In this document: one piece after another, positions 8,270-16,650 of the stretch
Numbering within the stretch: the first letter of the stretch is position 1
How the letters are laid out: every line of letters starts with the position of its first letter
Source: Actinidia chinensis
Taxonomy: Eukaryota; Streptophyta; Magnoliopsida; Ericales; Actinidiaceae
Assembly: GCA_009663005.1 (NCBI GenBank)
Contig: CM018892.1
Coordinates: forward strand, 5,869,893-5,887,392
Reading direction: 5' to 3'
DNA length: 17,500 nucleotides
Notes under the pieces: generated by a model
Databases searched by the model: none
Told to the model about the DNA's origin: nothing
Seen by the model: only the letters and a program-made list of their open reading frames with translations
Program-made: the position numbers and the translations under genes

Positions 8270-9474
8270 ATGTCTACTCTTCAAAAGAGAAAGGGGCCTC
8301 AAACCTTGTCTTCCCACCATTCAACGGGTACCCTAGTAAATGACAAGCCACATGCTCTTGTAGTAGGTCTGGCAATGCTGGTTCCTCTGGAACTGGCCAT
8401 AGGGGAGAATCTCAAATCTTGATGCCTCTAAATTCAGGCCTAACTTTAAGGTCGAGGCCCATTTTAATCGTTCCTTCAAATCTCGCACGGTGTTTGTTTC
8501 TTGGGGTATTCTTCTTGATGAGTTTTTTGAGACTCTTATTTATACGTATTTTCATAAGTGGGGTTGGCAAAGACTTGTTGTGTCTAAGGGAGTGGTCTAT
8601 TTAGAACTCGTTGGGGAATTCTATGCCAATATCCATGCTTCGGATAAGGAGGTCGAGACATTAAATTCCTATGTTCGTAGGGTGTCTTTTGACTTTTCTA
8701 TTTTTGATATCTGCACCTTCCACCACATACAGCCCCTTGACCCTGATATTGTTGGATTTCCATATCCCTCGTCCTTTAATAGGCCATCCTTGAATTCTTT
8801 GGCCCACTTGTTATTGGCTGATAAGAGTGATTGGTCTCCCGGTCCTTCAAGTATTCTGAAGCAAAAAGGGTTAAAGAACGTCTTTCATGTCCTTAACCAT
8901 ATCATATGTGATCATTTTCAATGCACGTCTCATGTTAGTAAGATTGATGAGACTCGTGCATAGTTTATACTTGCCATCCTTGAGGCTTCATTAGATAATT
9001 CTTCCCGAGCCTATCTACCATTCGGGCTCCTGATTACTAAGTTTCTTGAATGCCATCAATTTATTTCTGAGCCTGATAAGACTCGCATTCTAGTTTGTAA
9101 GGCCATTTCATGGCATACTCTTCGGATAAGCAATGTGCATCTTGGTGTTGCTCCACCTCCTCCTCAGCTTAGGCCCCATGCCATGATGAGACTCCTCCTC
9201 TTCCTCCTCCTGATGTTCCATCTTCCTTTGCTCCTCCTCATGCTGCTGCTAATCCTGCCATTGCTTCAAATTCAAGGATCGCTGATGCCATTGTTGCTCT
9301 TTTCAAGCATGTGAATCTCATTCATTGGACTCGATTGAGCGTATTCATCTCATTGTGGAGCGTCAGGCACATGATATTGTAGCCATCTAAGATACGCTTT
9401 CGACATTGTCTCATCAACATACTGAGTTTATCACTGAAGTTAATGATTTCATTAATAATATTCAATGTAGATGA
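8270..9474 (+). pseudogene. Accessory ORF of 'putative plant transposon protein' type (env-like/ORF2), broken
   Basis: About 400 codons across several frames. It likely starts at ATG 8270 (MSTLQKRKGPQ, a basic start) and shifts at about 8400 into the main frame, with KFRPNFKVEAHFN upstream of 8490. The core 8490-8963 reads VSWGILLDEFFE, HKWGWQRLV and LVGEFYANIHAS, matching the plant-specific domain named 'putative plant transposon protein' (Pfam Transposase_32, from memory). A TAG at 8961 interrupts it; the frame then continues with FILAILEASLDN, AYLPFGLLITKFLE and a proline-rich stretch (about 9150-9250). Two more shifts lead to an amphipathic tail ending in TGA 9472-9474. Such ORFs occur in Sirevirus-like copia elements between pol and the 3' LTR; their function is not established. 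Despite the name, no transposase catalytic motif is visible. Confidence 0.75.
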
Positions 9475-9850
9475 TTTGGTTTTGTATTTATGAACATTAA
9501 ACTTTTTAAGATTTGGGTCTGTAATTGAAAATTTTTATGGATGATTTGGTTTGTACTTATGGCAACTGATTTCCTTTTATGCTCATAGATGCGTTTATAT
9601 AATTTGTATTGTCTTTTTATCGTTATTCCCCATGCTTTATTTGTCAATTTGTTCCAAAAAGGGGGAGAGTCCTACATCTACTCTACATCCCTACATGTCA
9701 TGTCTGTGCTTTTAATAGCTTGAATGTTTACATATCTTTGATATCTATGCACTTGAATGATGTTAAGAGCTTTTGATTGAGGTTTCATCCATGTAATCTT
9801 TTTATTTTCCTGTAATGTGTAGTAGTATAGGATTTTGATCACAAAATTAC
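9475..9850 (+). other. Element A 3' untranslated region
   Basis: T-rich noncoding stretch between the accessory ORF and the LTR. It has no ORF support on either strand. It carries two purine tracts, annotated separately, and ends in GATCACAAAATTACTAAAGGGGG, the usual approach to a copia 3' LTR. Confidence 0.7.
9656..9669 (+). promoter_or_regulatory. Upstream polypurine tract of element A
   Basis: AAAAAGGGGGAGAG, about 195 bp upstream of the tract next to the LTR. More than one purine tract before the 3' LTR is, as I recall, a described trait of Sireviruses. Confidence 0.65.
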
Positions 9851-9851
9851 T

Positions 9852-9862
9852 AAAGGGGGAAA
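9852..9862 (+). promoter_or_regulatory. LTR-adjacent polypurine tract of element A
   Basis: AAAGGGGGAAA, directly before TTGAAAGG. It probably primes plus-strand synthesis and so sets the LTR start at about 9864. Confidence 0.75.
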
Positions 9863-9863
9863 T

Positions 9864-10656
9864 TGAAAGGTTACGTTGGTGGCCAAATTTTGTGACATAG
9901 TCTCTTTATTTTAATTCGGGGATTTGGATTATTAATCACAAGTATTCGAAAAAGATTTTAAGCTTATTCATGCAAGTTTGTGCTAAGAGAAACTTGTATG
10001 ATATATCAAGGACGATAAAACTGCACGTTGATGGATTTCGAGGGACTTCAAGGGTGAACACAATGTGCTGGGATGTCACAGAGAGCTCGCAGGTAGCTCG
10101 CGGGACATCGAGGAAAAAAGCTGAGAGCTTGCAAATTGTCACAAAGTTCGCGGGATTGTTGCGGGATTGAGACGCAAAAATCTGCAGCGTCAAAAATCAC
10201 GTCGTTTGGTTTTTTTGTACTCCTATAAAAGGCCCAACCCACATCCCAAAAGCCTATCTGAGCCGCCTCTATTATTATACTCTAAAGAAAACCATTCTCT
10301 ATCTTTCAGAGAGTTCAAAAACAGTTCTTAATGCAAATCATCATCAACCATATTAAAGAAATTAAGATTTTTGATGGAGTTCAAGGCATGAAATCCGTTA
10401 GAAGGGGATTTGAATGGTGATCAAGTACGGAGACAGTGAATCATGGATACAGCTAGATCTAGACAATCATTAGATTATGGATTTGAGAGGTTTTGATTGT
10501 AAGAGTCTTGTAACCGTCTGAACATCAAGTTATAGTACATGATCTTTGTCCAGTGAAAAGAACACGTGGTTTTTCTCCAATTTAAGGGTTTCTACGGAAA
10601 ACGTCTGGTGTGCATGTGATTGATTGGTTTGTTCTCTTTTTGTCTTGGATCGTACA
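9864..10656 (+). repeat. Probable 3' LTR of element A
   Basis: Starts TGAAAGGTTACG directly after a polypurine tract. The U3 part holds several GAGCTCGC, CTCGCGGG and GTTGCGGG motifs (about 10080-10170). TATAAAA at 10224-10230 is followed by a transcribed-looking CT- and A-rich stretch. The right part (CACGTGG, then TTTTTCTCC and TTTCTACGGAAAACGTC) is a typical copia R-U5 sequence. The right end is uncertain; I place it at the CA in CGTACA, but it could lie some tens of bases later. No second copy is in the window, so the LTR call rests on context and style. Confidence 0.65.
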
Positions 10657-11486
10657 ATATTGCTCATAGTCGTAATATTTTGAATTAATATTATAGAGTT
10701 TAGATGCTTGGATAAAACATAGACAAATGCTAAGTTTTTCATAAAATATTAAAAGTGGGACTCATTCATGAATTTACTTTTGTGTCTAATAAAATTGAGC
10801 AAATATATATATCATATGTTGTAGCTCATCACATTTTAATTAGCATAAATAAGTGGGGCCTTGGTATGTATGATGTTCTTGTTTCCTATGATTTCATAAT
10901 AAAGTTTGTTAAATACTCTCACACTCTCTCTCTCTTCCATGCATAAAATTATCTTTCTTCATTGTTCTATAACAATAAAGCAGTGTGACACTTTATCCCT
11001 AGTCTTGACCCTGGGCTAGCTAAAATATCACTAATTTGACTGTTTTCAAGTTTTTTCGCCTTTAGCAATAATTTTTTTACCTTTTATTCAAGATTTTATA
11101 TATATTTTTTTGTTCCTCTTGATCAAAGGAATGTAAAAATTTACAAATTATAATCTAGTTTGAAAAAAAATCATGAAAGACAAAAATAAGTTCCATTTTT
11201 ACTCAACTACAAGCCTTTTTTTGATAAAAGAAATTTAAAAATATAAAAATTTGGACAAAATTTAAAAAAAAATCCACTAAAAATAAAATAACACACAAAC
11301 CAAAGCAACTAAAAATGAGCTAATTCAACTGGCCCAAACTGGGACTCAGAAGAAAAATTACAACCCTTTATCTTCAGTGCTAAAAATATGTGTTAAAGGT
11401 ATGCTAATTAGAATTAAGGCCCAATTGTACGTATGTACTAATTGTAGAGATTTTTAAAATGGACAAATTATTTTTAAAAAAAGGGG
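10657..11486. other. AT-rich stretch without recognisable genes
   Basis: About 830 bp of strongly AT-rich DNA with homopolymer runs and a CTCTCT tract near 10922-10935. The short open frames (10530-10742 minus, 10755-10946 plus) resemble no protein I know. It may be original host intergenic DNA lying between two element insertions. Confidence 0.6.
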
Positions 11487-11695
11487 GTCAATTTCACTTT
11501 TGTCTCTTTGAGTTTGACCTAAGTTTTATTTTAGTGCTTATAGTTTCAATTTTTCTTTCAAAATCTAACACCGTTCAGCACGGAGTTAACGTTTCAACCG
11601 GTTTAAAATTGTTAGGTTTATTTTGTTCAAATTAGAACTATAAGGACTAAAGTGAAACTTGGATCAAACTTGAAAGGGTAAAAGAGAAATTAAAC
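11487..11695. mobile_element. MITE-like inverted-repeat element, 209 bp
   Basis: The left arm 11487-11546 (GTCAATTTCACTTTTGTC through CTTATAGTTT) pairs with the reverse complement of the right arm 11635-11695 (GAACTATAAGGACTAAAG through AAATTAAAC) over about 60 bp with few mismatches. The inner part (TCTAAC on the left, GTTAGG on the right) extends the pairing more weakly. There is no coding sequence. Long arms and small size fit a miniature foldback or Mutator-type nonautonomous element. I could not settle the target-site duplication, because the left flank is an A/G run and the right flank a T run. Confidence 0.8.
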
Positions 11696-11830
11696 TTTCT
11701 TTTTCTTTTTAAGATCTTTTTTAGCTTGTAATCATATTAAAAAAATTAATACTAAAATTGATTGTACATTACACATTGGACACATTCTCATGTAAAATGT
11801 ACAACCTTTTTAAATATGTTAATTGTTACT
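11696..11830. other. AT-rich flank between MITE and element B
   Basis: 135 bp of AT-rich DNA with nothing recognisable. Its last five bases, TTACT, would be the left target-site copy of element B if the LTR starts at 11831. Confidence 0.5.
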
Positions 11831-12106
11831 TGTTGAAATAATTTTTTTAATTTTGATGATTACAATTGTGAAAAAGCTAAGCAAAATTTAAACTTTTATT
11901 AAAAATTCTTGTTAATAAACAAAAACAACAAGTGGTCTTAAAAATGGGATTGCATATATTTAAAATAAAAAGTGAAACCTCCCACGAGTCACATTTGTTG
12001 TTATTGTGTACATAAAATTTTTAAAAGTGTTAGTTCAACACTTAAACTCAAAATGACATATCAATGACATGATCTGCTAACTGAAACAAGTAAATAGGCT
12101 CTTTGT

Positions 12107-12640
12107 CAAAAGTTCGGCCGACCAAACTTAACAGCCGAACCTTGAAAGGCATAGCTGAAGTATGAAGAAACAAAGACAAACCACAGATTTGATCACTAGA
12201 ATTATAGTTCATGGACAACCGAACTTGAAATTCGATTGACCGAAGTTAGAAGGAGCACAACCGAATCAACACAGAAGCTCAGTCGAATTCTAGAAACATT
12301 ATAAGTATTGAATAGATTGGGTCTTCAAAAATTTAGTACAGTGACGACCAAAAGTTAAAATCAGTTGACCGAAGTTCAAATATGCACGACCAAAGTTCAG
12401 TAAGGCAAACCGGATTCAAAGAAGCACAACCGAAGTTCAAATGCAGAACAGAGCAATAACCTTGGTCTTTGGAAACTTGGTGGAATGACAACTGAAGTTA
12501 AAATTTGGTCGACCGAAGTTTAAATGACCACGACTGAAGTTGCAAATATTTCAGCAAATGCAAAGAACTCAAGCCACTGGAACTTCGTAGATTGATGACC
12601 GAAGTTGAATTTCGGTAGACTGAAGTTCACAACCGAAGTT
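12107..12640. repeat. GACCGAAGTT motif cluster in element B LTR
   Basis: Exact GACCGAAGTT lies at 12238-12247, 12367-12376, 12511-12520 and 12597-12606, and CCGAAGTT at 12430-12437 and 12633-12640. Variants (GACCAAAGTT, GACTGAAGTT, CCGAACTT) fill the gaps at irregular spacing. The cluster sits 110-640 bp upstream of the TATA box, where enhancer-type repeats are expected. Confidence 0.88.
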
Positions 12641-12750
12641 TGAATTTTTGATTTGGCATATCTAAATCATAGATCCAATGGTTGGAATTAAATCAAAATG
12701 GCTAGATCAGTTATATTAAATGCTGCAACGACTCTAAACTGATTTGGGCT

Positions 12751-12757
12751 TATAAAT
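12751..12757 (+). promoter_or_regulatory. Element B LTR TATA box
   Basis: TATAAAT within GGGCTTATAAATTC. It lies downstream of the CCGAAGTT cluster and about 530 bp before the LTR end, a suitable place for the U3/R boundary. Confidence 0.65.
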
Positions 12758-12993
12758 TCAACTCAAGAGGTTGTTGGAAAAATATTGAAGTGCTCTTAAT
12801 TCTTACACTTACTTGTATTCATCACTTCAATCCTCTAAACATTCATTGTGCGCTTGATTGAGATCAAGTGAGTTAGATCACTATAGAAAATGAGAGTTTC
12901 ATTGTATTTATTATTCGATCTAGAGTTGATGAGCTACAAATTACTCATTTATTGTACATTGTTTAGAGAATCACATTGAATGATTGTAAAAGA

Positions 12994-13034
12994 TTCAAGA
13001 GTGAAAGACTCTTGAATACTAGAAGAGTTCTAGT
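12994..13034 (+). other. Two consecutive stem-loops in LTR R/U5
   Basis: TTCAAGAG/CTCTTGAA (12994-13001 and 13009-13016, 7-base loop) is followed at once by ACTAGAA/TTCTAGT (13018-13024 and 13028-13034, 3-base loop). Both stems are perfect. They lie in the part expected to be present in the element RNA. Confidence 0.7.
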
Positions 13035-13284
13035 GATGTAATGTTTTTTCAAGTACCTGCAAGCTTGAAGATAGTGGAATCCCAAGAAGGATTTGGAGAG
13101 TGGACGTAGGCAAGGACTGGCCAAGCCACTATAAATCGTTTACATTCTTCTATCTTCTCTGCTTACATAGCTTACATACTTGCTATATCTATACGTTTAT
13201 TATTTGTGTAAATTATTGAAAAGAAATTTAAATTGGCCGTTAAATCTTAGCAAACCTATTTCACCCCATCATAGTTTACTTAAT

Positions 13285-13296
13285 TGGTATCCGAGC
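13285..13296 (+). promoter_or_regulatory. Primer-binding site, initiator tRNA-Met
   Basis: TGGTATCCGAGC matches the complement of the plant initiator tRNA-Met 3' end (TGGTATCAGAGC) at 11 of 12 positions. The next bases, AGG, fit the tRNA if one C is missing. It starts two bases after the proposed LTR end, as usual for copia elements. Confidence 0.9.
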
Positions 13297-13339
13297 AGGA
13301 CTCTATTTTCAGATTTAACAATCTGGGAGTAAAAGATCC

Positions 13340-14080
13340 ATGGCCAATATCAATGGAACACATATAACCGAAGGTCAATTGATTACTAGGCCTCCACAAT
13401 TTTTTGGTAGCAATTATAACTAGTGGAAAAATAGAATGTGAATATTCATTCAAGTAAATGACTATGCATGTTGGAATGTTATAAAAAATTGGCCTATTAT
13501 ACACAAAAATTAACAAGAAAATGAGAGGTTCAGCTCAAGATGAGGGGACACTTTAGGACGTAAGGAGTAAAAAAACAATGCAAAAGCCATACATACACTA
13601 TATATGGACTTGATTGAATGAATTAATAGCATTTTCTAAATGTGAAATGGCTAAAGGAACTTTGATGACAATTAGAAAGTTACCCACGAGGGAACAAATC
13701 AAGTTAGGAATCTAAAATAAGCATGCTAGTACATAAGTATGAATTATTTAAAATAAAAATAAATAAAAATAATTTCTTAGATGTTCACTAGATTCACTGA
13801 TATTATAAATGGAATAAAAGCCCTTAGTAAAGCATATACTAATGTTGAGATGGTGAGAAAGATTCTCTAAGTGGTTACCATGGAATTGGGGACCAAAGGT
13901 GACTGCAATAGAAGAGGCAACAGACCTCACCAAGATGGGCCTTGACGAATTACTTGGATCTCTTATGACACACACTAAAAAGCAATGAGGAATTTGATGA
14001 AAGCAAAAAGAAAAGAAAAATTACGTTCAAGACTTCCTCTTCACATACAAATGAAACCATACTCGATGATAAAGAAAGTT
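13340..14080 (+). pseudogene. Element B gag, capsid part, heavily broken
   Basis: Remnant of the capsid-forming Gag. The likely start is ATG 13340 (MANINGTHITEGQ), followed by RPPQFFGSNYN, a stop where an aromatic residue is expected, then WKNRM and IFIQVNDYACW. This is the N-terminal Gag signature of Sirevirus-type copia elements. After several shifts come blocks related to AKALHTLY-, EIW- and SML.HKYELF-like Gag text (13570-13750), then MFTRFTDIINGIKAL (from about 13778) and VTAIEEATDLTKMGLDELL (from about 13899). No single frame stays open for long, so it is recognisable only by piecing frames together. The zinc knuckle follows directly downstream. Confidence 0.85.
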
Positions 14081-14487
14081 ATGAGAAAATGACCTTATTT
14101 ACAAGACGATTCAATAAAATGTTCAAGAAGGGCCAATTTCCACGAACACAAGGTAGAAGAAATTTTGGCAAAGAAGAGGAATCGAAGAAGGATCTCATTT
14201 GTTGCTTCGAGTACAAAAAGCCGAGACATATAAAAATGGATTGTCCAAAACTAAGAAAAGACAAGAGATGCTCCAAGGAAAAATTTCAAAATTTCAAAAG
14301 GGCATTTGCGGCATGTGGAGAAAACAATATTGACACATCCAATAATGAGTTAAGTAATCAAGAAGTGGCAAACTTGTGTCTTGTTGCCAAAAAAGATAAT
14401 ATAAATGATGTACATCTTGAACCCAACTCTTTCAATGATTTACAAGATAACTATAATGATTTATATGAAGAGTCATTAAAATGGTAA
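14081..14487 (+). pseudogene. Element B gag, nucleocapsid part with damaged zinc knuckle
   Basis: An open stretch of about 130 codons: LFTRRFNKMFKKGQF, then a basic run (RTQGRRNFGKEEESKK), then a CCHC zinc knuckle at 14203-14244 that would bind element RNA. The second Cys is Tyr (TAC, 14212-14214) and the Gly before His is Arg (AGA, 14224-14226); both fit G>A changes. The last His and Cys remain. An acidic stretch (DVHLEPNSFNDLQ) follows. The frame ends at the TAA at 14485-14487 because one A seems to be missing in the run near 14477-14480. The next ORF (from 14481) continues the same protein in another frame. Confidence 0.88.
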
Positions 14488-14828
14488 ATAAAAATTATAT
14501 ACTAAGAAAACAAGTTGCCTCACTTACCCTTGAAATTGAAAACTCAAAGAAGCATGTTAATGAATTAATAATTAAAAATAATGAGCTTAAGGCTAAAAAT
14601 TTGGATTTGATTACATATCTTGAAAAATTTACTAAAGGACAAAAGAATCTAGATTTACTTATTGGATCACAAAGGTGTGTGTATGATCATGCGGGGATTG
14701 GATATAACACCTCAAAAAAACAAATATTATACAAGAATATATTTGTAAAAGCATCTCATCCCATAACACATAAAACACCATGCACTTTTGTAACACCGAT
14801 GGTCATACAATATATTCATGCTATGTAA
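14481..14828 (+). pseudogene. Element B gag-protease linker, coiled-coil segment
   Basis: Continues the gag-pol polyprotein after a one-base frame change. It reads VNKNYILRKQVASLTLEIE and then heptad-like Leu/Ile spacing (KKHVNELIIKNNELKAKNLDL), suggesting a coiled coil of about 60 residues. LLIGSQRCVYDHAGIGY and SKKQILYKN follow; this block is typical of Sirevirus-type Gag-Pol linkers. ATG 14481 is probably not a true start but an accident of the frameshift. A stop occurs at 14826-14828. Homology resumes at about 14860 with MWVPKKN, TNTQGPNKIWIPKTN and another stop before the protease. Confidence 0.8.
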
Positions 14829-14939
14829 ATAAATGTGTTAGAAGGGGATTAAAAACTATGTGGGTCCCTAAGAAAAATGTCACTAACACACAAGGACCCA
14901 ATAAGATTTGGATACCAAAGACCAATGTGTAATTCTTGT

Positions 14940-15350
14940 GTGTAGGTATGCTTGAACGCAATATCAAAGAAAAGAAGGTGGTACTTGGATAGTGGATGCT
15001 CAAGACATATAACCGGAGACAAATCTATGTTCGCATCACTATCTTCAAAGGATGGTGGGTATGTAAACTTCGGAGATAATAGCAAAGGCAAGATCATCGG
15101 TGTAAGTAATGTTGGTAAAGAACTCCCTCCTATTATAGAAAATGGCTTGCTTGTTGATGAATTAAAGTATAATTTTCTAAGCATTAGGCAACTATGTGAT
15201 ATAAGAAATAGAGTTATCTTTGACAAAATCACTTGCACCATAGAAAGCACCAAAGACGACAAAACCTTGTTTATTGGTCAAAGAGTTAAAAATGTATACA
15301 TTTTTAAAATTGACGATGTTACACCAACCAATGGAACTTGTCTATCGGCT
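14940..15350 (+). pseudogene. Element B protease (aspartic)
   Basis: First half of the open stretch ending at 15521. RWYLDSGCSRHITGD contains the aspartic-protease DSG triad at 14988-14996, which would cut the Gag-Pol polyprotein. GGYVNFGDNSKGKIIG and NGLLVDELKYNFLSIRQLCD follow, as in copia proteases. The catalytic residues look intact over about 130 codons, making this the best-preserved domain in the window. Its upstream connection to the linker is broken by stops, so no normal polyprotein could be made. No start codon is required, since protease is normally made as part of Gag-Pol. Confidence 0.92.
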
Positions 15351-15521
15351 ATGAATAACAATGGTTGGTTATGGCATAGAAGGCTTGGGTATGCTCATAT
15401 GAATCTCATTTCTAAACCTGTCAAAAAGGATTTAGTAATTGAGCTACTAAAAATCACTTTTGAAAAAGATAGACTATGTGGAGTATGTCAACAAGGGAAA
15501 CAAACTAAAATATCTTTTTAA
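15351..15521 (+). pseudogene. Element B pre-integrase (HHCC zinc-binding) domain
   Basis: In the same frame as the protease: WLWHRRLGYAHMNLIS, then FEKDRLCGVCQQGKQTKISF. This is the zinc-binding N-terminal domain of copia integrase. The second zinc-binding His is Tyr (TAT, 15390-15392), a C>T change from CAT; the CxxC pair is intact. The frame ends in TAA at 15519-15521, where the family normally reads on towards the catalytic core. Confidence 0.9.
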
Positions 15522-15539
15522 ATCTAAAAATATTGTTTC

Positions 15540-15840
15540 ACATCTAGGCCACTATAATTTCTAAACATGGATTTAATTGGTCCCTCAAGAACAAAGAGTC
15601 TTGAAGAAAAATTATACATTCTTGTAGTTGTAGATAATTTCTCTCGATTTACATGGGTAGTGTTTTTAACCCATAAAAATGAAGCATTTTCTTCATTACA
15701 AAACTATGTTGGCGACTTCAAAATGATAAATAACTCAATATTTCAAATATTAGAATCAATCATGGTAGAGAACTTGAAAATAAGTATTTTACTAAATTTT
15801 GTGATGAACTAGGAATATGACACATTCGGTCCCTAGAACC
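15540..15840 (+). pseudogene. Element B integrase catalytic core, truncated
   Basis: The open stretch from 15567 reads MDLIGPSRTKSLEEKLYILV and VVDNFSRFTWVVFLTHKNEAF, holding the first catalytic Asp (in MDLIG). After a shift at about 15750, another frame gives the second catalytic block as INHGRELENKY. The catalytic Asp of the usual S-D-H/N-G motif is Asn here (AAT, 15758-15760). FTKFCDELGI follows, then the sequence breaks off at about 15838 before the catalytic Glu region. The remaining integrase is missing owing to a deletion. A DDE integrase with only one of its three acidic residues cannot act. Confidence 0.9.
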
Positions 15841-15842
15841 CT

Positions 15843-16650
15843 TCAATCAAGATAAGGAATTTTCATATATCAAGAAAATATACGAAGGAGTTGCTCAAAC
15901 AATTTGGCATGATGGGAGCAAAGGCGCTAACTACACCCATAAGCACAACCATTAAGCTTGACAAGGATAAAAACGACAAAAATGCAGATGAAAAGCTTTA
16001 TCGAGGTATGATAAGATCCTTACTTTGCTTAATGGTAAGTAGATCTGATATCACTGTTTAGTATTTGCATATGTGCTAGGTTTCAATCATGTCCTAAGGA
16101 ATCACATCTAACGGCCATAAAACGTATATTTAGATATCTCATAGATACAAATGACTTAGGCATATTTTATCCAAGTAGGACTTGCCTTTGATTTAAAAGG
16201 GTACTACAATACAGATTATGCAGGATATAAAGTAGATCGAAAAAGTACGTGTGGTACTTGTCAATTTCTAGTACAATTCCTTGTTTCTTAGTTTAGTAAG
16301 AAACAAAATTCTGTTGCACTATCAACGGCCAAGGCCGAATACGTGGCTGTCAGAAGTTGTTGTGCTCAAGTGCTTTGGATAAAACAACAAATTGAGGATT
16401 ATGATTTATATTTTGATCATATTTTAATTAATTATGACAACACAAGTGCTATAAATTTATCTAATAATCCATACAACATTCAAGAACTAAACACATTGAG
16501 ATTCGACACCATTTTCTAAGAGATCACATCCAAAAAGGGGACATTGGACTTATATATGTACACATCGACAATCAATTAGCGGATATTTTTACAAAACCCT
16601 TTGATAAGAAAATATTTTATTTCATTAAACGTAAACTTTGTATGTCTTAA
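15843..16650 (+). pseudogene. Element B end of reverse transcriptase and RNase H
   Basis: Resumes beyond the deletion with text equivalent to the LQIKQ...GIFI region that follows the copia RT active site. A lysine-rich KLDKDKNDKNADEKLYRGMI block follows (about 15955-16011). RNase H blocks are YNTDYAGYKVDRKSTCGTCQF (split by frames), SKKQNSVALSTAKAEYVAV, WIKQQIEDYDLYFDH, DNTSAINLSNNP and ADIFTKPF. The usual acidic D-x-D reads N-x-D (AAT, 16208-16210) and the S-T-A-E motif reads S-T-A-K (AAG, 16331-16333). It ends at TAA 16648-16650, at the normal C-terminus. The YVDD-box part of RT is absent. At least four frame changes are needed. Confidence 0.9.

Larger units (their letters stand above)
11831..13282 (+). 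repeat. Element B 5' LTR (about 1.45 kb)
   Basis: Begins TGTTGAAATAATTTTTTTAA and ends about two bases before the primer-binding site. The end reads CTTA where CA is expected, which a C>T change would explain. The U3 part carries a cluster of CCGAAGTT-type motifs (12110-12640). TATAAAT at 12751-12757 would start transcription. Two perfect stem-loops follow at 12994-13034. AACCTATTTCACCCC near the end resembles the C-rich terminus of Sirevirus LTRs. The length agrees with that lineage. No second copy lies in the window for comparison. Confidence 0.85.

Noticed and set aside
8134..8343. Plus-strand hydrophobic open frame of 69 codons, membrane-protein-like
   Set aside because: The hydrophobicity comes from T-rich leader DNA; the basic ATG start at 8270 in another frame fits the downstream ORF better.
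9936..10242. Overlapping short open frames on both strands
   Set aside because: They lie in the U3 part of the element A LTR and have no recognisable protein.
13748..13975. Minus-strand open frame of 75 codons
   Set aside because: Antisense shadow of the gag remnant, whose plus-strand blocks match the family.
14849..15262. 137-codon minus-strand open frame
   Set aside because: It lies antisense to the linker and protease, whose plus-strand protein homology is clear, and its peptide is unrecognisable.
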